Of a stretch of DNA of 64,000 bases, positions 31,832 through 42,059 are shown piece by piece (the stretch's first letter is position 1; each line of letters starts with the position of its first letter). Made by a program: the position numbers and the translations under genes. The notes beneath the pieces were generated by a model. It was given only the letters and a program-made list of their open reading frames with translations, did not search any database and had not been told where the DNA came from. This DNA comes from Zeugodacus cucurbitae (Eukaryota; Arthropoda; Insecta; Diptera; Tephritidae), in contig NC_071667.1 of assembly GCF_028554725.1 (NCBI RefSeq), forward strand, positions 35,297,501-35,361,500, written 5' to 3'.

Positions 31832-32493
31832 CAGTAATCCCCTCTTAAGGGGAAATTTTAGTTACTGGGGTGCCAAGGTTTGAGGACATTTTTATGTTTA
31901 TTAGGCCAAAAAAACATTTTTTAATAAATAAAAAATTGATATCTCGTACCCTTTACGAGATAGTCACACATGAATAACGGATTATATCGGTTATTTTTTT
32001 GAAGCAGAAAGTAGTTCTACGCGAAAGGACTTTCCATTTCCACCTCTTGGATAACCGGTGTTGGCTCAAACAGAGTTTTTTTTTTTAACCGCGGCCGAAG
32101 GCCGCCAATGCAGCAAAAAGTGAAAGGCACTTAAATGAATCCCGCTTAAGTGCCTCCAGATAATTATCAAGCTTTTCTTCATTCATTTTTATTTTAGAAT
32201 GAAAGTCACATTTATATCTTTTTAATAACAAAAATACTTATAAATAACAATAAATATCGTCACAAAACTATGTAAACGATTTCCTTTTGACAATACTCAG
32301 CGCATTCAGTGTCAAAAATATTAAAAGGCACTTAAAAGAGGAAAATTGCAAACAATTTTCTATTTGTGTCTTACATATTACAGGCACTTAAGAAGGGAAT
32401 TTTATATGTAAATTTAGAGAAAAAACAACGATGCCGCAATATATTGTCACTTAAGCAGGATTCATTTAAGTGCCAAGTTATCAAGGATCACTG
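31832..32493. mobile_element. Pogo/Tigger-like MITE, 662 bp
   Basis: The ends are CAGTAATCCCC... and ...GGATCACTG, flanked by TA on both sides (31830-31831 and 32494-32495), as expected for the Tc1/mariner-pogo group. CACTTAAGCGG-type motifs recur internally in both orientations. There is no open frame. A smaller relative sits at 9546-9659. Confidence 0.65.
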
Positions 32494-32709
32494 TACTACT
32501 TGCCATGCACAAAATTCGATAAAACCGCATTTTTTTTATTTAATAATTTCTATATTTAAAATTTAGAAATATGCCATGGTTTTAGTATAATTTTACGGCT
32601 GGTTATTAGCTAGAAAATACAATTTACTTCAATTGCTAATTTAATGGAAACATATGTACATATACATATATTACTTTCGTGATGCTAGTACTTTTTGTAA
32701 AATATTAAA

Positions 32710-33212
32710 TTACTTAACCCACTGACATTCTTTATTTTCTTTCCAATTTGAATCTCCATCGGCATACAATTCTTTTTTCCAAATAGGTACAGATTTCTTC
32801 AAATGCTCAATGGCATATGAAACCGATTCTAAGGCGGCTTGACGATGATGAGACGATATAGCAATAACAACGCTTGCTTCCTTTGGAGCAACCACACCGA
32901 GACGGTGATGAATTGCTATGTTCACTACATCTTGCCACTTAGATCGCACATCAGCGCAAATATTTTTAAGTTCTTTTTCAGCCATTGATTCATATGCTTC
33001 ATATTCAAGTGAACGTACCTACAAATAATAAGTATACTTATGTAATAAATAACTATTTTCGGAGAAAATATTTAACGTACGATTTTTCCTTCAAAGGAAT
33101 TTCTTGTGGTCCCCACGAATGTTGAAACTGCACCACAACTTTCATGTACAACTGAATTAGTGATGGTTGCGACATCCAAGGGTTCACGAGTAATAGATAT
33201 AAAATTAGCCAT
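32710..33212 (-). CDS. Mocs2B: Molybdopterin synthase catalytic subunit (MoaE family), two exons
   Basis: Large subunit of molybdopterin synthase. With the sulfur-carrier subunit it converts precursor Z (cPMP) to molybdopterin in the cytosol, for molybdenum cofactor. Exon 1 is 33081-33212 (ATG at 33210-33212) and exon 2 is 32710-33018, with a 62-bp intron (donor GTACGT, acceptor TTGTAG). The protein is 146 residues, close to MoaE length. Motifs are CGAVSTFVGTTRNSFEGK near residue 30, LEYEAYESMAEKEL across the splice site, then HRLGVVAPKEASVVIAISSH and HRQAALESVSYAIEHLKK, ending PIWKKELYADG...WKENKECQW. All are typical family blocks including the catalytic Lys region. The ATG lies 6 bp after the Mocs2A stop, so one bicistronic mRNA is likely, as known for MOCS2 in animals. 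Some fly orthologues have longer C-termini; this one ends in TAA after WVK. Confidence 0.93.
33019..33080 (-). other. Mocs2B: Intron of Mocs2B
   Basis: 62 bp, GT-AG (donor GTACGTTA, acceptor TTATTTGTAG). Splicing restores GKI-VRSLEYEAY, the conserved MoaE reading. Confidence 0.9.
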
Positions 33213-33218
33213 AACTTT

Positions 33219-33479
33219 TTATCCTCCACTTATTGCTGGAATAATAGCAACCTCATCACCTTCTTGTAGGGACACTAAATTTTCACAGTAGGATTCGTTT
33301 ATCGCTATAACACAACTATCCTTAATAGGATCTAGGCTAAATTTTTTGCTAATCTTGTTCAAGAGTTCGGATACTTTTATTTGCTGTTCAGTAACAAAAA
33401 TGGCTGAAGTTAACCCAGAAAGCTCACGTGCTTTGGCGAAAAATAATAGACTAACTTTCACTTCTTTATCAAAACTCAT
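33219..33479 (-). CDS. Mocs2A: Molybdopterin synthase sulfur-carrier subunit (MoaD family)
   Basis: An 86-residue ubiquitin-fold sulfur carrier. Its C-terminal Gly-Gly is thiocarboxylated by the MOCS3-type adenylyl/sulfurtransferase and donates sulfur to the molybdopterin synthase reaction. Seen here: VSLLFFAKARELSG near the start, a beta-grasp-like body (DSCVIAINESY), then LVSLQEGDEVAIIPAISGG, the classic MoaD ending with terminal GG. Length matches the family. It is the first cistron of a bicistronic unit: its TAA is 6 bp upstream of the Mocs2B ATG, with no overlap. The frame is intact, and the start is the only good upstream Met. It looks functional in a region otherwise full of dead transposons. 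Confidence 0.94.
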   Translation of the reverse strand: MSFDKEVKVSLLFFAKARELSGLTSAIFVTEQQIKVSELLNKISKKFSLDPIKDSCVIAINESYCENLVSLQEGDEVAIIPAISGG

Positions 33480-34908
33480 TACTATTACATTAAAACATTA
33501 CCCGGGGCATGTCGACGGTCAAAACATTTTTTAACAACAATTTTGATTTGCACATTGCGACTGTAGACTGCACCATTATTGCTTATAGTTGTCATAAAAA
33601 TTTGTATGCCAATTATTGCTCGCAATAAAATTCCACCTTGGCAATTTGACTGATGATATTGTTACGGCTTTCCAAAATCATTCGCTTCCCATCAGAGAAC
33701 GTCAGGGGTGTCACTTTTTCGCACCCGAATCACATTTATAAATGTGGAGTGCTTGTGGAACTCACAAACAGCAAGAAAAGAATAACACAACCAAACGCAC
33801 AAATCGCTTTCCGTGTTTTGTGTTTTTGGATTTCGTCACTCACTCAAACAGTAAGCGTCGATTCTATTTCACAAGACACCCAAAAATTTTGCGTAGATAG
33901 TCCACTTTCACACGGGCAACTTTTGTTGCTAATTCTCGGGCGATTCTCTTTTGCTGTCGCCCCTTGCGTTCACACGAGCAATTCTTGTTCGACAACTCTG
34001 TTCGTGTTTTTCTGTCATTCTCTTTCATATAATTTTCTCAACTTCTTGTACGCATCGTTTCCAAGCAAAAAAATATATTTCATTAATTAATTTTTATCGT
34101 TATTCTCAATTTTCTAGCACATTTTAATTATTATATGAATATTGTATTTGCAAATTACATACAAAATTAAATGATTAAATTCAAATTTTCAAATATATTG
34201 TAAACATTAATTTTAAAATGTGTGCAAATGCAACTCTGTTACGTAGCAGCGAACTGTTACGAATAAGAACACAAAGCGTGTTGCCTGAACACAGCAGACT
34301 CGGCGCGATTTTCCTCTCCTCGTCGCCCCCTCTCCTATAAAACTAAGAATTGCCGCGACAAAAATTGCCCGTGTGAAAGGGGTCATAAGTGAACGGCACA
34401 ATGCACTGCGCAAAAATGAGCTGTGAGCGAAACACTCATGTTTTACAGTTATGAGATCGAGTGTCCTCAACTTTTATGCTTTTTAAAGTTTATACTATTT
34501 TATTATTTAAAATTAAATACATAAGTACATATGAATATATAACACGCAATTTCACATATATGTATGTATATGTGCATATTCACATGTGCGGTTTGAGCTT
34601 GTGCGTATGAGCATGTTCGAAATTATCACACACCGATCACACTCTAAGTGTCGTAAACGCACAAATGATTCGGGTACACTTATTGTTAGGGTGTACCCTT
34701 GCCGTTCTCTGCTTCCCACAAAACTCTACTCTGAGTTCAATCACTATATTCATAATAAAAAGATAAAATTATATTCTAACAAAAGATTTTATGTTTGGTA
34801 CATACATATGTATATAAGGTTTGATATTAAAAACCCACCCATCTTCCTAAAGTGGCATAATCCCTGTTCTGCTTCTCTTTTTAGTTTTGTATGTACGCAT
34901 GTCCCCCC
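33480..34908. other. Mocs2 upstream region and intergenic DNA
   Basis: It presumably holds the Mocs2 promoter, but I see no distinctive element. A MITE-like inverted pair lies at 33905-34381. Frames at 33653-34090 and 34586-34954 lack family features. Confidence 0.4.
33905..34381. mobile_element. MITE-like element with about 22-bp TIRs
   Basis: CTTTCACACGGGCAACTTTT near 33905 is mirrored by the right end, which in reverse complement reads CTTTCACACGGGCAATTTTT. It has no coding capacity and no matching target duplication, so the superfamily is unknown. Confidence 0.5.
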
Positions 34909-34989
34909 GGGGGATGGGGTCATATGTAGAAGTTGGGGATGGGGTCATATGTAGAAGTTCATGGGGGATGGGGTCATATGTAGAAGTTC
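34909..34989 (+). repeat. Tandem monomers at the RTE 5' end, three units of about 26 bp
   Basis: GATGGGGTCATATGTAGAAG occurs three times in succession (about 34913, 34938, 34967). The other copy at 38278 has one unit (GGGGTCATATGTAGAAGTGC). They may act as promoter monomers. Confidence 0.75.
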
Positions 34990-35165
34990 ACGCAAGTGAG
35001 GAAAGTTTCTGATTGCCATTCACTTGGGAGTGGCCAGGAACGATTCTTTTGCATATGACTCAAGCAGCTCACGACTTCCGGTTTTAGACCAAGTATCCCC
35101 TGGGTAGCTAACAGACATCCGTTTGGAGGCGAGCTAGTGAGAAGGCGAAGCCCGCTTGTGCGGTT

Positions 35166-38096
35166 GTGCGTAGGGCTTGGGACCCACCACATAAAAAAAT
35201 CTCCCCAATGAAAACAAACACCGAGCCTCGGATGAGAAACCCCCCTTTTGATGACGACCCCTGCAAACGTACTAAGGATCATGATTTGAGGGCATGCACC
35301 TGGAATGTCCGGACTCTTAATTGGGAAGGTGCCTCTGCCCAGCTGGTTGATGTCCTCATACAACTAAAGGCTGACATCACCGCCGTCAAAGAAGTGCGAT
35401 GGACGGGACAAGGACGGAAGAAGGTGGGTCCTTGTGACATCTACTACAGCGGCCATATAAAGGAGCGCAAATTTGGTGTTGGATTTGTGGTGGGAGAGAG
35501 ACTCCGTCGCCGAGTCCTGGCATTCACCCCGGTGGATGAACGTCTAGCCACAATCCGCATAAAAGCGAGGTTCTTCAAAATATCGCTGATTTGCGCCCAC
35601 GCCCCAACGGAAGAGAAGGACGATGTGACCAAAGACGCTTTCTATGAGCGACTGGAACGCACCTATGAGCGCTGCCCCCGCCACGATGTCAAAATCGTGC
35701 TTGGCGATTTTAACGCCAGGGTGGGTAAAGAAGGTGTCTTTGGCACAACAGTCGGAAAATTCAGCCTCCATGACGAAACATCGCCAAACGGCCTGAGGCT
35801 GATCGACTTCGCTGGGGCCCGAAATATGGTTGTCTGTAGTACCAGATTCCAGCATAAAAAAATTCATCAAGCAACGTGGCTGTCCCCTGATCGAAACACG
35901 CGCAACCAAATCGATCACGTTGTGATAGACGGAAGACATGTCTCCAGTGTTTTAGACGTGCGTACGCTCCGAGGACCAAACATTGACTCGGACCATTATC
36001 TAGTAGCAGCAAAGATACGCACTCGCCTCTGTGCAGCAAAGAACGCCCGTCAACAAACACAAGGAAGGTTCGACGTCGAAAAGCTGCAATCACAACCGAC
36101 AGCCGAACGATTTTCTACTCGACTTGCACTCCTGCTCTCTGAGAGCACTCATCAGCATCTCGATATAAGGGAGCTGTGGAACGGCATCTCAAACTCATTG
36201 CATACCGTTGCAGCCGAAACAATTGGTCTCCGGCAACGCCAAAAAACCAGTTGGTACGATGAGAATTGTCGTTCCGCAGTGGAGAGAAAACAGACTGCCT
36301 ACCTCGCAACGTTGCGATCGACCACAACACGTTCGGGGTGGGATAGATATCGAGAACTGAAGAGGGAAGCGAGACGCATTTGCAGACGTAAAAAGAAAGA
36401 GGCCGAAATGCGTGAGTATGAAAAGCTTGAAAAGCTGGCCGACATGGGTAATGCTCGAAAATTTTATGAAAAGATGAGGCGATTAACAGAAGGTTTCAAG
36501 ACCGGAGCATTATCATGTAGGGACCGAGAAGGTAATCTGGTAACGGATGTCCAGAGCACACTGGGATTATGGAGGGAACACTTCTCCGACCTGCTCAATG
36601 GCAGTGAAAGTACAACACCAGGAGATGGCGAACCCGATGGATTACCGGCCGAGCTATTCAAATACGGCGGCGAAGAACTGATAAGGTGCATGCATCAGCT
36701 TCTTTGTAGAATATGGTCGGAAGAAAGCATGCCTGACGATTGGAATCTTAGTGTGCTCTGCCCAATCCATAAGAAGGGAGACCCCACAATCTGCGCCAAC
36801 TACCGTGGTATAAGTCTCCTCAATATCGCATATAAGGTTTTGTCGAGCGTATTGTGTGAAAGACTAAAGCCCACCGTCAACGAACTGATTGGACCTTATC
36901 AGTGTGGCTTTAGACCTGGAAAATCCACAATGGACCAGATATTCACCATGCGCCAAATCTTGGAAAAGACCCGAGAGAGAAGAATCGATACTCACCATCT
37001 TTTTATCGATTTTCAAGCTGCCTTCGATAGCACGAAAAGGAGCTGCCTTTATGCCGCGATGTCTGAATTTGGTATCCCTGCAAAACTAATACGGCTATGT
37101 AAGCTGACGTTGAGCAACACCAAAAGCTCCGTCAGGATCGGGAAAGACCTCTCCGAGCCGTTCGATACCAAACGAGGCTTCAGACAGGGTGACTCACTAT
37201 CGTGCGACTTCTTCAATCTATTGCTGGAAAAAATAATACCAGCTGCAGAACTAAATAGAGAGGGTACAATCTTCTACAAGAGTGTACAGCTCCTGGCGTA
37301 TGCCGATGATATTGATATCATCGGAAGCAACAACCGCGCCGTTTGTTCTGCGTTTTCCAGACTAGATAAAGAAGCGAAGCGTATGGGTCTGGTGGTGAAT
37401 GAGGACAAGACGAAATATCTCCTGTCATCAAACAAACAGTCGGCGCACTCGCGTCTTGGCTCCCACGTCACTGTTGACAGTCATAACTTTGAAGTTGTAG
37501 ATAATTTCGTTTATCTGGGAACCAACATTAACAACACCAACAATGTCAGCCTTGAAATCCAACGCAGAATCACTCTTGCCAACAGGTGCTACTTTGGACT
37601 GAGTAGGCAATTGAAAAGTAAAGTGCTCTCTCGACGAACCAAAATCAAACTCTATAAGTCGCTCATTATTCCCGTCCTGATGTATGGCGCTGAAGCGTGG
37701 ACGATGACAACATCCGATGAGACGACTCTTAGGGTTTTCGAGAGAAAGGTTTTGCGCAAGATTTATGGTCCTCTAAACATTGGCAACGGCGAATACCGCA
37801 GACGATGGAACGATGAGCTGTACGATTTATACGACGACATTGACATAGTTCAGCGAATAAAAAGACAGCGGCTACGCTGGCTAGGTCATGTTGTACGGAT
37901 GGAAGAAAACACTCCAGCTCTGAAAGTATTCGATGCAGTACCCGCTGGAGGAAGCCGCGGAAAAAGACGATCTCCACTCCGGTGGAAAGACCAAGTGCAA
38001 AGTGACCTGGCTTCACTTGGTGTTTCCAGTTGGCGCCAAAAAGCAAAAAGGAGGAATGAGTGGCGCGCTCTGGTGGATTCGGCTATAATCGCTTAA
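35166..38096 (+). CDS. RTE-clade endonuclease/reverse transcriptase
   Basis: A 976-residue polyprotein for target-primed reverse transcription. The APE-like endonuclease covers about residues 40-285: CTWNVRTLNW, KEVRWTGQG, GDFNARVG (about 180), NQIDHVV and SDHYLVAA (about 275). The RT covers about 490-800: KGDPTICANYRGISLLN, FIDFQAAFDSTKR (about 615), GFRQGDSLSCDFFNLLLE and YADDIDIIG (about 711, active site). The C-terminal part has VLMYGAEAWTMT and IKRQRLRWLGHVVRMEE. It is open throughout. Two oddities: the endonuclease block reads VKEVRW where the neighbouring copy has IQEVRW, and sequence runs from SESTTPGDGEP straight into DGLPAELFKYG, which suggests an in-frame deletion just before the RT core. 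Such proteins are often mislabelled craniofacial development protein 2-like. Confidence 0.9.
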   Translation: MRRAWDPPHKKISPMKTNTEPRMRNPPFDDDPCKRTKDHDLRACTWNVRTLNWEGASAQLVDVLIQLKADITAVKEVRWTGQGRKKVGPCDIYYSGHIKERKFGVGFVVGERLRRRVLAFTPVDERLATIRIKARFFKISLICAHAPTEEKDDVTKDAFYERLERTYERCPRHDVKIVLGDFNARVGKEGVFGTTVGKFSLHDETSPNGLRLIDFAGARNMVVCSTRFQHKKIHQATWLSPDRNTRNQIDHVVIDGRHVSSVLDVRTLRGPNIDSDHYLVAAKIRTRLCAAKNARQQTQGRFDVEKLQSQPTAERFSTRLALLLSESTHQHLDIRELWNGISNSLHTVAAETIGLRQRQKTSWYDENCRSAVERKQTAYLATLRSTTTRSGWDRYRELKREARRICRRKKKEAEMREYEKLEKLADMGNARKFYEKMRRLTEGFKTGALSCRDREGNLVTDVQSTLGLWREHFSDLLNGSESTTPGDGEPDGLPAELFKYGGEELIRCMHQLLCRIWSEESMPDDWNLSVLCPIHKKGDPTICANYRGISLLNIAYKVLSSVLCERLKPTVNELIGPYQCGFRPGKSTMDQIFTMRQILEKTRERRIDTHHLFIDFQAAFDSTKRSCLYAAMSEFGIPAKLIRLCKLTLSNTKSSVRIGKDLSEPFDTKRGFRQGDSLSCDFFNLLLEKIIPAAELNREGTIFYKSVQLLAYADDIDIIGSNNRAVCSAFSRLDKEAKRMGLVVNEDKTKYLLSSNKQSAHSRLGSHVTVDSHNFEVVDNFVYLGTNINNTNNVSLEIQRRITLANRCYFGLSRQLKSKVLSRRTKIKLYKSLIIPVLMYGAEAWTMTTSDETTLRVFERKVLRKIYGPLNIGNGEYRRRWNDELYDLYDDIDIVQRIKRQRLRWLGHVVRMEENTPALKVFDAVPAGGSRGKRRSPLRWKDQVQSDLASLGVSSWRQKAKRRNEWRALVDSAIIA

Positions 38097-38277
38097 AGCG
38101 GTTCCTACGCCAAATATATATATATATATATGTACGCACCAGATGTGTTCATGGGTGTTGCCACTATTGTGTATGTGTTGGTAATAGCTGAAAAACTTTG
38201 CATGTGTTCCCAGCAAGTCATGGGTACTGAAACTCCAACACATTCAATGAAATTTTAATATCACCACTACATACATA

Positions 38278-38893
38278 GGGGGGTCATATGTAGAAGTGCA
38301 CGCAAGTGAGGAAAGTTCCTGATTGCCATTCACTTGGGAGTGGCCAGGAACGATTCTTTTACATATGATTCAAGCTGCTCACGACTTCCGGTTTTAGACC
38401 AAGTATCCCCTGGCTAGACAACAGACATCCGTTTGAAGGCGAGCTAAAGTGAGAAGGCGAAGCCCGCTCCTGCGGTTGTGCATAGGGTTTGGGACCCACC
38501 ACATAAAAAAAAACCCTCCCCAATGAAAAAACAACCTGAGCCTCGGAAGAGAAACCCCCCTTTTAATGACGACCCCTGCAAACGTACTAAGGATCATGAT
38601 TTGAGGGCATGCACCTGGAATGTCCGGACCCTTAATTGGGAAGGTGCCTTTGCCCAGCTGGTTGATGTCCTCATACAACTAAAGGCTGACATCACCGCCA
38701 TCCAAGAAGTGCGATGGACGGGACAAGGACGGACGAAGGTGGGTCCTTGTGACATCTCCTACAGCGGCCATATAAAGGAGCGCAAATTAAGTGTTGGATT
38801 TGTGGTGGGAGAGAGAGTACTGGCATTCACACCGGTGGATGAACGTCTAGCCACAAGCCGCATCAAAGCGAAGTTCTTCAACATATCGCTTAT
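38278..38893 (+). pseudogene. 5' fragment of a second RTE element
   Basis: It aligns to 34963-35590 of the full copy: one 5' monomer, the UTR and the first part of the endonuclease (CTWNVRTLNWEGA, IQEVRWTGQGRTKVGP). It lacks about 18 bp where the full copy has ERLRRRVLAF. Similarity ends abruptly near 38893, and the open frame then runs into unrelated AT-rich DNA. It starts about 145 bp after the end of the full-length copy, in the same orientation. Confidence 0.85.
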
Positions 38894-39249
38894 TTGCTTA
38901 TTTATTGAAAATATTATGCCATTTAGGTGTTTATTATTATATTTATACATGTATTATCGTATTACACTATATACATATGTTAAACGTATTGAATAGTTGA
39001 AGAATTTTTGCTATCTGTCAAAGGCTGGAAGAAGAGTGGCAAATGTCAAATACCCCGTGTGGCCTGGTAGTGAAAGCTGCTCACATTATGTGAGGACTCT
39101 TTTGGTTTCTTCAGGAGTTTTTGTAAGATCTGTTCTTTCATTAATTTCACTAGTACTAGATTCATCCAAGAAGAGGGTTTCTATAAAGTATAACATAAAA
39201 TTTGAATTTTTACAATATAAAAGTTAGTAATGATTACCTTATGTTTCAG
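38894..39249. other. AT-rich noncoding stretch
   Basis: No gene or repeat recognised between the truncated RTE copy and the Trmt61A-like pseudogene. Confidence 0.4.
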
Positions 39250-40020
39250 GAATTATAAATCTAGCACGGGCAACGTTCTAGTCATAACATCCATGCTCTT
39301 GCTGTAGTATTTCCATTGAACTAATTTCGGTGAATACATGTCCTTGCAAAGCGATACAATAACGTTATGATTCCTCAATACAAGGTGAAAATGAATCAAA
39401 AAAGTTCTCCTAATTAAACATACAAGAAGTTTTTAAATTTTTATGATCACAAATATTCACTTAAATTTACCCTCTCTTCAGCTGCTGGTATGGCCAACTG
39501 AGGTTCCGGTAAGTCCAAAAATACTGCATTTGCTTTGCCCTCTCTTTGCCTCATTGGCAAAACCCAGTTGACACACGTCGCGATGATAAACGGTTACAAA
39601 ATCACCTAAACCATGTCGTTTCAATTCTCGTGCTTGTTTTGACTAAAAGGTTTAATTGCACGTAAAAGAAGTGACATTAAACCTAATATATGGTGTGTAA
39701 ATGATTTGTGTTCCCTGTACCTAGCAGCATTTGCATCCATAGTTCTGGATTTGCTTGCAGCACATATTCCATCGCTTCGAAATTTCTACGCTGCTACCAT
39801 AAGTGACACCAATAAGTTTGCGTACCTTTAACGCGCCGTATGAGGTTTGAGATATCTGTATGGAAAATGATTTAGACTTTAAGGCAAGATAATATTATAA
39901 TATTCAATAATTATTTACATATTCAATGGTTTCGCCCTTGATGTTGACCATTGTTGGCGTAGCTCCTATTGCGTGCGTATTACTGTATCACCTTCTTCAA
40001 TTCCATATTTTGGATTTAGA
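39250..40020 (-). pseudogene. Trmt61A: Decayed tRNA (adenine-58-N1) methyltransferase catalytic subunit, introns retained
   Basis: The functional family forms the catalytic half of the TRMT6/TRMT61A m1A58 tRNA methyltransferase. On the minus strand, exon 1 (about 39919-40020) gives GIEEGDTVI and, after a shift, GATPTMVNIKGETIEY. Exon 2 (39471-39855) gives QTSYGALKVRKLIGVTYGSS, then in another frame YVLQANPELW, then KRHGLGDFVTVYHRDVCQLG, then after a shift ANAVFLDLPEPQLAIPAAEE (the conserved AVFLDLP block). Exon 3 (about 39250-39409) gives SFSPCIEES, a stop, then CIALQGHVFTEISSMEIL. Introns of 63 and 61 bp keep GT-AG ends, so this is not a processed retrocopy. Several frameshifts and stops show decay. 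A functional paralogue presumably lies elsewhere. Confidence 0.75.
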
Positions 40021-40698
40021 ATACTTTTATTTTACGTTTTACTTATTTAAAAATGCATGCTTCAATAATTTAAACTTTAATTAGGCTGTAGATCACTGAT
40101 TTAAATAAAACACACAAAATAATACTTCTCAAGCAGCCATGATATGTAGCTCAAAACAAAACTTGTTCAAACATGAAAACTTTGGTTGTTTCTTTCTATC
40201 ATTCAGGGTGCGGAGAGAAGAGTTGAGGTAAATGTTTATGCACATTTTGACCTTTGTTGCATGTAGTGGTGTTATTAAAATTTCTTTGAATGTGTTGGAA
40301 TTGGAGTGATAAAAACAAAGATGTCGACGATGTCAAGGCGACAATTTAGAATTTCGTTCCAGAAGAGTTGACACAGCTGCAAACCAGGAACCAGACAATT
40401 ATCCTACAGACTATTTAAAATTGCCTGGACCAATCAAAAATATATTACACTTATAGATTTCATAAATCGTGTAACAAAGGCATGAGATACAGACGTCAAA
40501 AGCCAAAAATAGCAATGTGCAACAAACAAAGTTACAGAATACATTTTTAACGTATTTAAATTGTTTAAATGAGCATAACACAACCAAACAACGTTTCAAC
40601 ACCCCACACTGACAGACAAAATCATCCCAAACGCACAACACTGCCACGGCCCAAGCACCACGCATACGATCTGTTTTCATTTTTTTCTTCATCATTAA
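40021..40698. other. Noncoding stretch
   Basis: AT-rich, with no gene recognised. The 108-codon minus frame at 40411-40737 overlaps the MITE end and has no family features. Confidence 0.4.
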
Positions 40699-41187
40699 GT
40701 GCTGAACACATAGAAGACGACAAGCGACGAGCGACATTTGTCAAATATTAAAATACACGCTTTCTTATGGGCACAGATTTTTTGACAACAGCACGACTAC
40801 GCGACAACAGGCTTGTAGTTTTCGTTGTCGCTAAATTAAAAATGGTTCTAATTTTGGGGACGACAATGGGCAGCTGAAGAGTTGCCACTAACATGTGAAA
40901 TGTAAAATTATTCAAAGTTCTCACAAGTATGACGTTATTTTGCCAGCAGAAACGTAAAATAGCTTTGATATATCATTTATAATAACAAGCGATTATTTAA
41001 AACAAATAAGTCGACCATTTTTACATTTTTTGCACAAATAATTTCGCTTTAAACTAAATATGTAAATTTTATTGAAGTGAAAGATTTTAGTACGGCAACA
41101 ATGAAATTGTTAATTGATATGTCGCTGCCGTCTTCAAAATGTTCAAGACGCTGGCTTCAAAGCGACATTTAGGATCAGCCGCCACTA
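40699..41187. mobile_element. MITE copy 2, right TIR lost
   Basis: It begins GTGCTGAACACATAGAAGAC and aligns with 17923-18400 at high identity over about 470 bp (for example TGGGCACAGATTTTTTGACA, and CAGCACGACTACGCGACAAC). Similarity ends around CAGCCGCCACTAC, before the right terminus. It is therefore 3'-truncated. Confidence 0.8.
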
Positions 41188-42059
41188 CATTATTATATTA
41201 GAGTTTCTAGTAACTTAAATGTCACTATGTAAGTGTGGTTAGACTTGTAGGCATGCAATTAATGTGAACAATTTTTTTTTCGGTTCGTGTTATAATCGCG
41301 GTACGACAAAGGAGCGTTAAATAAAATGGTAAAGGAGAATTGAGATTTGCATGTATTTAACTCCTGCACACAGCATACATGTGTATGTGACGGTATGTAT
41401 ATACGATTATATATTTTTATAATAATTATTGGTAAGTATATGGTATATGTACAATATTATCAGGTAATTTCTAGAATTGCGATAAACTGGTTTGTATGTA
41501 TGTATGTATTCTATCAACTTTCATATCGGTTTTTGAAACACCGTAATATATTTTAGTACCCGTTTAGTTGAACTATTTAAAGTTATAACGGGGTTATAAT
41601 TGGCAAACCAGTTTTTAAAACATACATATGTATGTACATGCATATATGTAAGTAATAAGTGGAAGCGATACACTTACTTTTTCTCGCATCAAGGGAATTT
41701 TGGGAGAGTGTGATTATTTTTGGGTTGTCCTAATGTTTCCTTCCTTTTGCTTCTTATCCCAGTGTTTAGTGTTCTCCTATTTTCCTGTGTTTGATTCCTT
41801 TTGTGCGTGCTTTAGATGTGTGTTGTCTTTACTTTGGTTATGTTGAAGCGTTATTGCATTTTTGTTGGAGTCCGCGCCCGGTGGTGTGATTTGATTAGTT
41901 TCGCGCCCGTTGTTGTGGTTTTTGTTTGCTTCACTGTATAACACTGTATATATTGCTTTATATTCACTGTTGGGGTCACTGCACTTTTTGGTTTGATATA
42001 TTATGTATAAATATGTATGTACGCGTGTGTATGTAAATGTGTATAATTTTATTTTTTTT
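41188..42059. other. Noncoding, microsatellite-rich
   Basis: TATGTATG-type tracts and G/T-rich DNA. Frames here have no recognisable domain. Confidence 0.4.

Larger units (their letters stand above)
34909..38132 (+). mobile_element. RTE-clade non-LTR retrotransposon, nearly full length
   Basis: The 5' region starts with three tandem GATGGGGTCATATGTAGAAG units, and a single long ORF follows (35166-38096). The 3' end is a very short UTR closing in a (TA)n microsatellite near 38120, typical of RTE elements. A second, 3'-truncated copy starts at about 38278 and other fragments lie at 6908, 55137 and 59780, so the family has been active here. Confidence 0.88.

Noticed and set aside
33653..34090. 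145-codon plus frame upstream of Mocs2
   Set aside because: It overlaps the MITE-like inverted repeat, has no family motif, and looks like chance coding.
35544..36093. Minus-strand frames inside the RTE ORF
   Set aside because: Shadows of the 976-codon plus-strand polyprotein.
38894..38996. Continuation of the second RTE copy ORF to 38996
   Set aside because: Similarity to the full RTE ends at about 38893; the remaining codons are unrelated AT-rich DNA.
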